64,000 nt of DNA, from the NCBI GenBank assembly GCA_021613375.1, contig CM038722.1, forward strand, positions 29,153,403 to 29,217,402. Direction: 5' to 3'. Positions within the stretch are counted from its first letter, which is position 1, and every line of letters begins with the position of its first letter. The DNA is from Megaleporinus macrocephalus (lineage: Eukaryota; Chordata; Actinopteri; Characiformes; Anostomidae). This document shows positions 1 through 17,534 of this stretch, one piece after another. The notes under the pieces were generated by a model. The model made no database searches. It saw nothing but the letters and a program-made list of their open reading frames with translations, and was not told the DNA's origin. The translations under genes were made by a program, and so were the position numbers.

Positions 1-275
1 TGCGAGTTGGGGTCCTGGGGGGCTAGAGCCAATCCCAGCGTGATCAGGCGAAGGCGAGGTACACCATGGACAAGTCACCAGTCCATCACATGGCCAACAC
101 ACTCACGCACTCACAATTTAGAGTTACTGATCAACCTAACATGCATGAGTTTGGACTGTGGGAGGAAACCAACTCAAGCACAGGGAGAACATACCAACTC
201 CTCACAGAATGGCCTCTTGAGGTGAGGCGACAGTGCTGACCACTACACCACCCTACCACCTGTGTCCCATTTAGA
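1..275 (-). repeat. LINE (L2/Maui-like) 3' fragment
   Basis: Read on the minus strand, the block contains the familiar fish LINE 3' region: gatggactggtgacttgtcc, then a ctgggattggctctagcc stretch; on the plus strand it also has the ggactgtgggaggaaacc and gaggcgacagtgctgacc segments. I recognise these as hallmarks of a very abundant fish non-LTR family. The element is truncated by the window edge and has no open reverse transcriptase frame here. The exact family name is from memory and uncertain. Confidence 0.6.
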
Positions 276-1588
276 AACCAAATAAAACCCTTCAATGCTG
301 TATTACTGTACACCAAAACCAAAAGCCCTTTAGAAGCTTTCATCATAAGGTAAAGGTTCTCCAAGCTTTGTTCTACAAGTGTAGTGTATAAACTACCCAG
401 ATTAATTTGGGCACGGTTCTCTTCCAACAGTCAGTTCAAGCAAACAAGCTCAGAATGCATGTGAATGTTGCCTTTGTTCCTTCTTAGTCTATATTTTGTG
501 CAAAACTTAACCATCAGAATTCACAACTACTAGCAGGTATGGGCTGTGGTGTAAGGTCTCCATTCACTGCGGCTGTGTTCCAATCCCTCATGTCACAGCA
601 CTTTTCAAACTCTGAGTCGTGACACAGAAACGGGCTATGACTCAATGGTCTCTTTGGACAAAGCTCTGAATTTCCTCGCAAGATAGTCGTCACACAGACG
701 GGGGGATGGGGGGCGGGGTGGAGGGGGGGTTGAGAGGAAAATTGCATAACCTCGCCTCGGTTTTGCTATCGCGTCATTTCCGTTTAACTGTGGCAGGTGC
801 AGGACGAAGTGAAACGTCACGAAAACCTTCAATCTGACGGCAAGAGCTCAGAAAGTGTGCTCTCACCGGGAAAGCGCGTGCGCTCCACACACCATCCACT
901 CTACACGGTGACCACCGTAGAGCAGGTGTGACCAGCACTCGTTCATCATGACATCTCTCTCTCTCTCTCACTCTCTCTATCAGTCTATCTCTCTATCTCT
1001 CTCTCTCTCTCACTCTCTCTATCAGTCTATCTCTCTATCTCTCTCGTTTGACAGCCACGTTTGAAACCGACCACTCAACCACACCCCGCCGGCCAACGTT
1101 GGAAGCGCGCGGCACATTTCCTGGTGGTCGCGACTGCCTGTTTGCAAGAGTGGGTGGGAGATGCGCGCTGCTCTCAGCGTCTCGTGTTTTTTGGGCTGGT
1201 TGAGGAGCAACCGTAACCCCCCCACCCCGGTGGCGCGGTGGGGGCTGTATAGGGGTGGCACGCTGTAGGAGTATGATTCATCCTCATCCTCCTGTACGGC
1301 ACACCCCAAACTCGCCTGACCCCCTTCTCTTCCTCAGCCTTCACCCACACCGACACACGCACCATATCCACTTCTATTCTCCAGCACTGTTGCCCCCAGT
1401 GTGCCCCCCGCCCAGTAAGCCATACTGGGCTGAACCGACTCACCAGACGCTGTTAAACGCGCCCCCCTCGCGTTCTAATGAAGAGGCGCGAGGAGGGTTG
1501 AGGAGCCGGTGGGCTTTTTTTTTTCCCCTGGACTTGTGAATGGGCGTGTATGCATGTGCGCGCGCGCGTGTCTGCTATCCAGCCTTAC
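276..1588 (-). other. Part of rims intron 1
   Basis: Sequence downstream, in the minus direction, of the rims first-exon donor. No further coding exon is evident. It holds two interrupted CT tracts with a shared tcagtctatctctctatctc motif around 950-1045 and a C/G-rich stretch at about 1050-1500. The open frames here are short and look non-coding. Confidence 0.5.
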
Positions 1589-1755
1589 TTCAACATGGCT
1601 TGCTCCTTCTCCTCCTCCTCCCTTTGGCGAGCCATCACGGCCATGATGATCTTCCGCTCTTCCTCCGTGAGGTGACTCAAGTCCGGCAGGTCTGGCATAG
1701 ACGCCGGCGCCGTGGGTGGGCGAGGGCCGCCTTGGGGCCCTACCGAAGCGGACAT
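1589..1755 (-). CDS. rims1: First coding exon of RIM (regulating synaptic membrane exocytosis), rims1-like
   Basis: The minus strand from ATG 1755-1753 gives 55 codons plus two bases before a clean donor (AA|gtaagg). The peptide starts MSASVGP, has a proline-rich linker with GPRPPT, then PDLSHLTEEERKIIMAVM, and ends EEEEKEQAMLK. This is the N-terminal Rab3-binding helix region of RIM scaffolds, which tether Rab3 vesicles and calcium channels at the presynaptic active zone. GPRPPT, IIMAVM and AMLK are RIM1-like, whereas the MSA start and ERKII resemble RIM2, so rims1 is preferred but rims2 is possible. Zinc-finger, PDZ and C2 exons must lie left of the window. Family is near certain; the paralogue is not. 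Confidence 0.8.
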
Positions 1756-1950
1756 CTTTCAGGTCCCCCCCACCCCCTCCCCCGCCCCGGCCGCTGCCTT
1801 TTCTCCCGTTGCTTGGCGCGTCTACCGTCTCACTGGCGGCGATGGGCTTGGGGACCACACCTCAGGCCATGGTGGTCGGTATCCGCGAGCCCTCTCTCAT
1901 GCTTGCAGGCGCCCACAATTGAGGAGCTTTTGTCTCCCGGTCGGCGTTGT

Positions 1951-1965
1951 TCTCCTCTCTCGCTC

Positions 1966-1999
<34 letters not shown>

Positions 2000-2010
2000 G
2001 CTTTCTCTCT
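1951..2010. repeat. CT microsatellite
   Basis: About 60 bp of nearly pure CT (GA on the rims sense strand) in the rims leader. Confidence 0.9.
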
Positions 2011-2231
2011 CACCCCCCACCCCCAACCCCCCGCCTTTCCCGCCTCTCCCCTCCACCACCTCCGGTTACGGGAAGCCCATCTTTACACGCCAAGAGACGT
2101 CGAACGACGCCAGGAGCGGGACTCCAGCATCATCTGGCGAACCCCGTGATGTGCGCGTCTAGCGGACTCCCCCTTTCGCTCGCTTGGCGCTGGACGGTGG
2201 ATGAAGGCGGAGTCCGTGTCGAGATCTCTGG

Positions 2232-2258
2232 TTCTCTCTCTCTCTCTCTCTCTCTCTG
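2232..2258. repeat. Short CT microsatellite
   Basis: Pure CT run in the rims upstream region. Confidence 0.85.
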
Positions 2259-2423
2259 TCGTTTGTTAAGCCTACTGTACGCGCGCCGGCTTCTGTACCG
2301 TCAATGGGAACGTGGCGGATCTCCCCTTTAAAGCGGACACGCGCATCCTCTTGTCTGAGGGATGGGGGGAGGGAGGGAGATAGAGGGATGGTCGGGCCGT
2401 ATAGGCAAACCGTTGCGAGACAT

Positions 2424-2425
<2 letters not shown>

Positions 2426-2495
<70 letters not shown>

Positions 2496-2507
2496 TCTCT
2501 CTCTCAC
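2426..2507. repeat. CT microsatellite
   Basis: More than 30 uninterrupted CT dinucleotides followed by a short imperfect extension, the longest of the CT tracts around the rims promoter. Confidence 0.9.
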
Positions 2508-2871
2508 TTTTCCCACAGCTCGCTGGGGCGCACCTTCGCCCGCGCTCACGAAGCCCTCACTTTAGATGCGCGCTCACGAACCGCGGTCTATTTTTGGCGT
2601 TGCGTGCTTAAACGGGCCTCGACAAACTAATCGGATATTTTAAACCGAATCAATACGGCTGTTGTGGCCCGGTGTGGAAAAAAAGGATCATACAGACTGC
2701 ATTAAAGACCCCCGCCCCCGTCAAAAAGCGACCCTCATTACAAATACTGACTCTGTAGTTGTGGATATGCTTATTATACAAGAACAAGGTCTGTTTCTTA
2801 GATCTTTTGCTTAGGGGTTTCCCCCCATCATGTCTGCCATAAAAACTAATGTTACTCAGCTGTGTGTAACT

Positions 2872-2919
2872 TAAGATGTTCTTAAGTGTATATATATATA
2901 TATACTTAAGAACATCTTA
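2872..2919. repeat. Short perfect inverted repeat around TA
   Basis: The arm taagatgttcttaag (2872-2886) is exactly complementary to cttaagaacatctta (2905-2919), separated by a TA tract. It would form a stable hairpin. Confidence 0.85.
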
Positions 2920-2983
2920 TATACTTACACTTTAGAACATATACCTATATTGTAACATCTTTATAATATATATATATATATAT

Positions 2984-3080
2984 AGCAGAGAGACTTGACT
3001 TTACCTCCTTTATTAAACAGTATTCAAAAACATAAGCTGTTAAAACCCCAGAACATATCTTCCACAATTGAATCATTATC
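2984..3080 (+). repeat. Leader repeat, copy 1, before a GA array
   Basis: Begins agcagagagactt and runs through cctcctttattaaacagt and gttaaaaccccagaacat. A near-identical block is at 4378-4461. In both places a GA-rich tandem array follows within a few tens of bases, so leader and array appear to have been duplicated together. Confidence 0.75.
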
Positions 3081-3095
3081 AGAGCAATAAAAAAA

Positions 3096-3330
3096 CAATA
3101 AGAGAAAGAGAAATAGAGAGACAGAGAAAGAGAAAGAGACAGAGAGAGAGAGTGAAGAAAGAGAAAAAGAGAGAGAGTGTGAAGAGAGAAAGAGTGAAAA
3201 GAGAGAGAGAGAAAGAGTGAAGAGAGAGAGAGAAAGAGTGAAGAGAGAGAGAGAAAGAGTGAAGAGAGAGAGAGAGAGAGTGAAGAGAGAGAGAGAAAGA
3301 GTGAAGAGAGAGAGAGAAAGAGTGAAGATA
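3096..3330 (+). repeat. Polypurine minisatellite (about 22-24 bp unit)
   Basis: Tandem units such as gaagagagagagagaaagag punctuated by a single t. The strand is almost wholly purine. Minus-strand open frames through it read only Ser/Leu/Phe/Thr and are repeat artefacts. Confidence 0.85.
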
Positions 3331-3905
3331 TATAACTGACCACTTGATAGGGTACACTTTCTTGTATCTGCACTCATTCATTTCATCAGATTCATCACTT
3401 AATAGTCTAATTAGTGTCATTAATTACATATAATCACATAATTGTTATTATTTTTCAATTAAAAGTCATTCAGGGTGGTTTGATGTACTGTTTTGTTCAA
3501 ACACTGACTTACAATGAAGCTTTAGCTAAATGTAATAAATTCATGGCCGAGTGGTACATGCAGGTGACTCTGAGCTAAAACAGTGCCCAAAGGATTTGCT
3601 GCCATCATCATCATCACCATTTAAAAAAAAAAACATTAACAAAGGTAAATAAAATAATTGTGTTGTAGACATACTGATGTCTGGTTACTATCACCGCCAC
3701 AGTAAAGAAATCTGTGGAGTCTGGAAAGTTTCTCCACAAGGAATCGTTACACATGAAACATATACTAAACGTTTATATCTGAACTACTGAATAAGAGTAA
3801 AGCAGTTTAAAAACCAGTGGAATTCCCTTTAATGATGTTTTCAGCACCCCGGACAGCGACCCGCCGAGAGCAGAGATCATCTCAGACTCCACTGACTAGA
3901 GGGTT

Positions 3906-3943
<38 letters not shown>

Positions 3944-4377
3944 AGATGTGTCATGTAACTAACGTTGCTAATGAAGGCGTAACTGAAGGCTTGTTTAAAG
4001 TAATGTACTAATTTTTTTATATATGCTCTGACAATTAAAAACACTGAAATGAACACAACCTAATTAACTTCACACTTCATCAACTAGAAGTTCTACTAAC
4101 ATGAAACAATGTTACAGAAACTACAGGAAGAAGCTGTTACTGTAGAGAATACAGGAACAGATATGAGCTGCTGTTAAACTCCCACTACTGAACAGCCTCC
4201 TGCAGCAGGTTCACTCTCAAACGGGCTGCATCTGCCATCTAGTGGCTGTAAACTCACACTGCAGTCTAAGTACGCTGGAGTGACTGTTCAAACAGAGAGC
4301 TGTTCTGAATTCAGTAGATGTGGTCTACTCTCCTTCTTTCTTTTATTATATTTTACTGTTTATGTTTTAAAAAACAG
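3331..4377. other. Intergenic between GA arrays
   Basis: AT-rich DNA with no gene seen. It contains a (GTT)n run at about 3905-3943 and, at about 4231-4247, a gccatctagtggc sequence resembling the reverse complement of a CTCF core. Confidence 0.5.
3905..3943 (+). repeat. (GTT)n microsatellite
   Basis: About 13 uninterrupted GTT triplets. Confidence 0.9.
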
Positions 4378-4461
4378 AGAGCAGAGAGACTTACCTCCTT
4401 TATTAAACAGTATTCAAAAACATAAGCTGTTAAAACCCCAGAACATATCTTCCACAATTGA
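4378..4461 (+). repeat. Leader repeat, copy 2, before a GA array
   Basis: Near-identical to 2984-3080 apart from a few bases missing after agcagagagactt. It runs directly into the GA array at 4462. Confidence 0.75.
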
Positions 4462-5312
4462 GGAAGAAAGAGAAAAAGAGAGAGAGTGAAGAGAGAAAGA
4501 GTGAAGAGAGAGAGAAAAAGAGTGAAGAGAGAGAGAAAAAGAGTGAAGAGAGACAGGAGAGAGAGGGAAAGAGAGATAGAGAGTAAAGAGAAAGAGAGTG
4601 AGTGACGAGAGAGAGGGAAAGAGAGAGAGAGAAAAAGAGAAACAGAGTGAGTGAAGAGAGAAAGAGAGAGAGAGAGAAGAGAAAGAAAGAGAGAGAGTGA
4701 AGAGAGAAAGAGAGAGAGTGAAGAGAGAAAGAGAGAGAGAGTGAAGAGAGAAAGAGAGAGAGAGTGAAGAGAGAAAGAGAGTTGAGAGAGAAAGAGAGAG
4801 AGAGAGTGAAGAGAGAAAGAGAGAGAGAGTGAAGAGAGAAAGATAGAGAGAGTGAAGAGAGAGAAAGAGAAAGAGTTGAGAGAAAGAGAGAGAGTGAAGA
4901 GAGAGAAAGAGAGAGTGTAAAGAGAGAAAGAGAGAGAGAGTTAAGAGAGAGAAAGAGAGAGAGAGAGAAGAGAGAGAGAGTGAAGAGAGAAAGAGAGAGA
5001 GAGTGAAGAGAGAAAGAGAGAGAGAGTTAAGAGAGAGAAAGAGAGAGAGAGTTAAGAGAGAGAAAGAGAGAGAGAGTGAAGAGAGAGAAAGAGAGAGGGG
5101 AGAAAGAGAGAAAGAGAGAGAAGAGAGAAAGAGAGAGAGAGTGAAGAGAGAAAGAAAGAGAGAGTTAAGAGAGAGAAAGAGAGAGAGAGTGAAGAGAGAG
5201 AAAGAGAGAGGGGAGAAAGAGAGAAAGAGAGAGAAGAGAGAGAAAGGGGAGAGAGAGAGAGAAGAGAGAAAGAGAGAAACAGAGTGAGTGAAGAGAGGGA
5301 GAGAGAAGAGAT
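4462..5312 (+). repeat. Long polypurine array
   Basis: About 850 bp of almost pure A/G on the plus strand, built of units like gaaagagagagagagtgaag with isolated t interruptions. Capable of triplex (H-DNA) formation. The minus-strand 308-codon frame is a Ser/Leu/Phe translation of the repeat with no unique-sequence domain. Confidence 0.9.
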
Positions 5313-5990
5313 GTGGATCATTCTGTTGAACTGAAAACATATTTGGAACTTTTAACTAAACTGTGATTGAAGTCCTCTGACTGAGCCTAAACTTTAATTA
5401 TCTTTATTTAATTAAAACACTCAGTGTGTCACTACCAGAACAGCCCTGTCACCTCCGAGACTTTACCAAACCTTTCAGTAGTGATAGTTTCGGGAGTGAC
5501 AATTTTTGTTTATTTTGATCAGCACTGAAAAACAGCAGTTCAGCTCTAACAAACAGTTCTGAACAGCTGTACACACACCATCATATTTTTTATTAGAACT
5601 TTAAGAAAGTTTCCTTAACTCCAGAAAATGTGTCAGTAATGACATTCTTAATGTTACACACTGAGTTTCAGACTTTGAAATACATTTACTTCAAAACAAT
5701 GGAACCTAACTTTTCACCACTTTTCATTTGCAGTCTCAGCCTCTAAAATTCTGGGGTGTGGCTTAAATAAGGCCCCGCCCACCAACTACAACTTTCAGCT
5801 GTGACATTAAAATGTAGAGCAGCATTTTTGGAATATTTTCTTTTTTTATTGAACATTTTACCTTTTTAGACCTTTTAACTTCACTTTAAACAAAACAGAA
5901 AATATGTATAAAAACTCAACACTGACAGTAAACAAGCATTATTTTACAAACATAAGAATTTTGACCAATGCAGTTTGACCAATTTTGGTA
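5313..5990. other. Intergenic, no gene seen
   Basis: AT-rich single-copy-looking DNA without an exon I can support. Confidence 0.4.
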
Positions 5991-5995
5991 GAACC

Positions 5996-6168
5996 CTTCA
6001 TATCATCACTGTCCAATGAAAAACATGTATATGTATTTTTGTTTTTTTCATGATTTGGGCGCAGCAGCTGCCGTTTACACTGTGAAAACATTGCACCATA
6101 AATAGACCAATAGAAATGCAATAAAATCTGGTTCCATTGACTTCCATTGAAAGTAAAGGACAAAAAAG
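5996..6168 (+). mobile_element. MITE copy, one end missing
   Basis: Begins tcatatcatcactgtccaat, followed by gaaaaacatg, an internal cagcagctgccgtttacac, and gaccaatagaaatgc. It matches the family defined by the complete copy at 6244-6461, but the second terminal repeat is lost. Confidence 0.6.
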
Positions 6169-6243
6169 ACAAAGAAAAGTACAAACACAGAAAGTAGTTA
6201 AAAACACAATATTATATTATTAAACTATGCTGTGATGTTAATA

Positions 6244-6461
6244 TGTCATATATCGTCGCTGTCCAATGAAAAACCTCCAAAAACATGCTTTACTTTCAAT
6301 GTAAGTCTATGGAACCAGAATCTTTTCCGAGATACTTTGGAGCATTTCTATTGGTCCATTAGTCATGACGTTTTCACACAATGTAAAAGACCATTGGCAT
6401 GTCCAAATGATGTAGAACACTCAAAATCGACAAAAATGTTTTTCATCAGACAGCGACGATA
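6244..6461 (+). mobile_element. MITE with terminal inverted repeats
   Basis: The left end atatatcgtcgctgtccaat followed by gaaaaac mirrors the right end gtttttcatcagacagcgac followed by gatatgt. No coding capacity. The internal ggtccattagtcatgac and ccattggcatgtccaaatga segments recur at 23.1, 32.7, 33.8, 34.3, 48.8 and 55.6 kb. The superfamily cannot be fixed because the target duplication is unclear. Confidence 0.65.
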
Positions 6462-6879
6462 TGTACCATCCAGTTTTAGCATTATGTCTTGATAGCAAAT
6501 AAGCATTTAATGCACAATATCTACTCAAAACTTACAAATATATGTATATAATTTTCATAAAATAAGTATTTTCTTTTTACCAAACGGTTTGTTTTTAGTA
6601 TTTCAGTTCTATTATGTGAGCTTTAATCATACAGCTAACTGTATACTTGTCATGTTTTTAAAACTATCCTAACAGAGTTTCATTTGAATCTCTATCCGCT
6701 CTGGAATAAGTGTTCAGTTATAAATGTAGTCCTCCAGCGTGCGGGTCTGAGAAGTAAATGAACAGCCAGCGGCCTTTAATAGACTGTCCAACTACACAAA
6801 CACCAACACAGGTGTGTTCCTTCCCACTGCGTCGGGTGAGTCACCTGTTTCCAGTGTTTAACTTCACAACACACCATTA

Positions 6880-7240
6880 CCATGTACAGCATAAGCCCAA
6901 AAGTATTTGGACACTCCTAACTTACATTGCTGACACAGGTTTTCAACTGTGCAGGCACAGCTCATATATTCTGTTTAGAAACACACTGCCAACAGAATGA
7001 AAGGCTCTGGAGCAGCCTTCCATGAGCCTAAGGTCACCAAGCCCAACCCCAGACACTGACTATAGGGGTGTAGACCCCCCAGCCCTGGACTCTGGAGCAG
7101 TGAAACTGTGCTCTCTGGAGTCGAATGCAATCTGAACACAATCAAATCCTCATGTTCCAACCACTAGTGCACAGCCTTCTCAGAAGAGTACAGGCAGTGG
7201 GTGGGGGCAGGGGGGTCGGACACCCTATTAATATTTAATT
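6880..7240. mobile_element. Degraded Tc1/mariner-derived fragment
   Basis: Contains cccaaaagtatttggacact near 6897 and ctctggagcagtgaaactgt near 7088, stretches typical of the ends and interior of fish Tc1-like elements. No transposase frame remains. Confidence 0.5.
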
Positions 7241-7454
7241 GGTCACATGGGATTATTGATTTTTTTTTTAAACAAACCAACAGAAAATCCAGATTTGACC
7301 AAAGACACACGAAAAATAATTAAATACAATAAATCATGATGGTCACTATTAGATGCCAAAAGCATAAAATAAACAAACAGTCCTCACTTTAGACCAATCA
7401 GAAGTTCCGTGGCATTTTTTTTAAAATATTTTATTTTAACATGAACGGTTTAAA

Positions 7455-7458
<4 letters not shown>

Positions 7459-7533
<75 letters not shown>
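7459..7533. repeat. TA microsatellite
   Basis: About 35 uninterrupted TA dinucleotides; the flanking Tyr/Ile open frames are artefacts of this tract. Confidence 0.95.
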
Positions 7534-7534
<1 letters not shown>

Positions 7535-7589
7535 AAAAAAAGGACAAGAAAGGAAAATAGGGGGAAAAGAAATGATAAAGGGATGATGA

Positions 7590-7784
7590 AGGTCAGTGCA
7601 GGCGCGCGCATGCCCGTCAGCGCGCGCACGAGGTCTGTCCCATTGATGTGAGCGAGCCGGTCGCCCATTGGTGGAAGCGCAGCGCGAGGCTCACAAATAC
7701 TAAAGGACACGCGAGGTGAAAGTCAAACCCACACAGCTCATCTGGCGCGGATCTTAATCCATTCATATCAGCTCGGCGGAGCAG
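7590..7784 (+). promoter_or_regulatory. CpG-rich promoter with candidate first exon
   Basis: A sharply CpG-rich block (gcgcgcgcatgc, agcgcgcgcacg) with an inverted CCAAT box in cccattggtgg sits in AT-rich DNA. It ends in a textbook donor, gcggagcag|gtgagt at 7784/7785, which suggests a non-coding first exon on the plus strand. No in-frame ATG precedes the donor. Promoter function and direction are inferred. Confidence 0.4.
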
Positions 7785-8750
7785 GTGAGTGCTGTACGAC
7801 TACTGCTTATTAAAAACAATCAGCCCGTCTTCGCGGAAACACACTTCGCTGGCGGTTAATCCGTTTAACCTGCTTTAAAAACGTATAGATCGGGAAATCT
7901 ACTACTTCGCTCGTACTGCGCATGCGCGGATTTGACATTCCGCGAGTACAGCGAAAAGCAGCGCATGAGTCACGTTATTATACAATCCAGGTTAAAGTGT
8001 TGCTCTGAATCGACCTCGAGGGACATATACTCCACCTGCAACAGTCTCGTGGGAGGACAGCAAAGTTGCTAGTCACTTCAAGACTGCCCCGATGCGTTTC
8101 CACCTATTTATTCACGTGCACGTCCACGCAGAATGCAGGTCCATGCGTGCCTGACGTCATTAACAACACCTTTATTACGTAAGAGAGTATCATGGGCGCA
8201 ATCTTGCAGGGACCTTATTGTTAAGAGCTGGGGGCTTTTTGCATATCAAGGGCAAGTGAGACGTTTCACGAAGGGAATGTCTTCAGCTCCCTCTTGTGGG
8301 GACGTGAGGGCATGGCATGTTTTGTAATTAAAGGGCAATTCCACCAATTTTTGCATCTTTTAATGGCTAATATGTAAAGAAAGCCATTCATTGTGTTTTG
8401 AGGCGGAGCGAAATGCTCCACTCTAGAAGCACGTAGTGGTGGTGACAGGAACAAGACCTCTGAAGAGCTGAGAAAACCATGTGACCTCACAGTAAAACAA
8501 TTGCCTGCTACCTGGAACGCTTTACAATAGTTCTAATTTTAGACATTAATATATTGCATCCTGGAGGGATACATGCACTGTAAGGCAAAAGCGAGCCCCA
8601 AGGAAACATCTTTGTCAGACTTATGATGCCAACAGAGCATTGGTTTACTGGTCGTTATGGAACCTTAGTTTCTATCACCACCACTGCAAAGAAACTAGTG
8701 TCAGTCCTCCATAATGAATAATTTCATGTCAAACCACTACCTCTGTGCGA
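7785..8750. other. Putative intron of the 7.8-kb transcript
   Basis: No coding exon recognised. A full CRE octamer TGACGTCA lies at 8151-8158. The rest is unique-looking DNA with short frames only. Confidence 0.35.
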
Positions 8751-8772
8751 ATATATATATATATATATATAA

Positions 8773-8829
<57 letters not shown>

Positions 8830-8830
8830 T
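8751..8830. repeat. TA microsatellite (interrupted)
   Basis: Two TA runs split by aaatatacat. Confidence 0.9.
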
Positions 8831-8904
8831 ACATACATTTTGAATTATCAGTGGAATACTCCAAAAGTTGAAAACAATCATTCGTATTAGTGAGGTGCCA
8901 TGTG

Positions 8905-9300
8905 TATCCTACAATGCCCTCCCACTCTGGGCTAAGGAGCAGTGGAACTATGTTCTCTAGAGTGATGTAGCTCTATCCAATACCTTTGGGATGAGTTGCA
9001 GTGATCCAGAACTAAATCATCCAACATCAGTACCTAATGCTCCAGTGGTTAAATGCAATCCAGCTCCATCCAGCACTTGGAGTGATCCACAACTGATCGT
9101 CTAACATCAGTACCTGATCTCACTAATTCTAATGTGGTTGAATGCAATCAAATCAACAAAACTACAGAATATCTAGATTTAATTAAGTAATAAAACTGGT
9201 TAGTGGAACTGTGTTGTCTGTGTGATGGAGCTCTATCCAACACCTTTGGGATCATTTAACATCAGTACCTGACCTCACTAATGTTCTTGAGTCTGAAAAA
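8905..9300. mobile_element. Degenerate Tc1-like internal repeats
   Basis: Repeated segments such as gagcagtggaactatgttct and ccaacatcagtacctaatg occur two or three times, with partial tandem duplication. They resemble interior parts of non-autonomous Tc1-type elements. No coding frame. Confidence 0.45.
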
Positions 9301-9502
9301 AACAAAACCTTGCTCCAAATGTTTTAACATCTAGTATAAAAGAAGAGACCGTTACTACTGCAAACAGGGGACATACTCTCTAATAATACTCATGCATTCA
9401 GAAGAAACATGAGTATGTAGCCATTACAGCAATAGGAACAGCTTAGTAACAAGCAGCTACCTCAGTTAAGTTTTCTCTCATATCTAATACTGTTTTTCCC
9501 AG

Positions 9503-9934
9503 ATTACAGAGCAGGCCTGTGAAACCCTGCCATGCACTGTATGTTGGTGTGCTGTCAAGGGCAGTTTCCCTTTAGAGGTGAGTCGCCATAGAATCCCTTG
9601 CCTGAGAGGTGGAATGATTCATATGCGGTGAAACCAGAACCACAGCAATAGTCTCCAACAGACTGCTGTGGAAGCAAACAGTGAACTGTGTCTTCAAATA
9701 GCATGTAATTACTAACCATGCCTATTGTTTCAAATACAGACACCTAGTGACCTTGCTGCACTTCCGGATGGAGCAGGGAGACGAGAGACTGCTGGTAGTG
9801 GGGAGCCTGTAAACATCTTTGACTGGAAGCTGGGTCAGTACAGTGGGCTTTCAGTCAGATGTTTGCAGTCGCTGACTGCCATAGGACTGCATGCAACTAG
9901 GAATAAAACAAACCAGTTAAGGACCACTGCATAG
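9503..9934 (+). ncRNA. Two candidate exons of an unidentified plus-strand transcript
   Basis: A segment at 9503-9577 (75 nt) is bounded by tttttcccag and a strong gtgagt donor. A second begins after caaatacag at 9740. Joined, they keep one frame open to a TAG at 9932-9934, but that frame has no ATG and matches no protein I know, so I favour a non-coding RNA. A plus-strand AATAAA lies at 10441-10446. With the CpG-rich exon at 7.7 kb this could be one spliced RNA, tail-to-tail with cenpk. Confidence 0.3.
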
Positions 9935-10402
9935 GTGCACAAATTTGGTAAAGGCTCTTCTGCAGGACATCAAGATGACCAGGACCAATCCCTAAATATG
10001 TTTTGAATGAAAGATTTAAAGGGCAAGCAGTAAGAGGCAGTCAGTTCCAACAGCATTGTTCTCCTTCCTTTGCTTTCTGTATTGTCCTATATGCACTGTA
10101 CTGCCTCACAACGGTAATTGGCATCATGGCCTACCAGCTGAGACAACCTTATCTGACAATATACAAGATATATGATGGTATAAATCTCAGCCCAAACATT
10201 CAGCCTTCATTGCATTCTCTTTTCCTACCACTAGAGGACAGTGTAGTAACATACTAGTTAATACTAACAGACTGATCTGGCTTTAGGCAAACCTCAGACT
10301 TTTTGCCCTTTAAAAATTAATCAATGCAGATAGTTTGATCTTTAATCTTTTTCTTGCTTCAAGCACAGAGAAACGTGATGATGTGCTGTTATTGTGAGCG
10401 AT

Positions 10403-10408
10403 TTTATT
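10403..10408 (-). terminator. cenpk polyadenylation signal
   Basis: TTTATT on the plus strand is AATAAA on the cenpk sense strand, about 125 bases past the stop codon. Confidence 0.5.
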
Positions 10409-10532
10409 TAACAAATGGATTCTTATTTTAAATACAGTATAATAAAACATAAAAAAGTTTAAAAGTCTGTACACAGTGTCTCTTTACAACACATGACGCC
10501 TCGTCAACATAAACTAGATTTACTTACAAGAT

Positions 10533-17534
<7,002 letters not shown>

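Larger units (their letters stand above)
1756..2640 (-). promoter_or_regulatory. CpG-rich promoter and 5' leader of rims
   Basis: This block immediately upstream of the RIM start codon is C/G-rich with many CpGs, unlike the AT-rich surroundings. It is broken by three CT tracts (GA on the sense strand). No TATA box stands out and the transcription start cannot be placed. The promoter role is inferred from composition and position. Long open frames here on the plus strand are CT-repeat translations. Confidence 0.55.

Noticed and set aside
1540..2331. 263-codon plus-strand open frame
   Set aside because: Composed of CT-repeat Ser/Leu runs and CpG-rich sequence antisense to the rims exon; no domain.
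4414..5340. 308-codon minus-strand frame rich in SLSLFTLSLFL
   Set aside because: Pure translation of the polypurine array; period and composition explain it fully.
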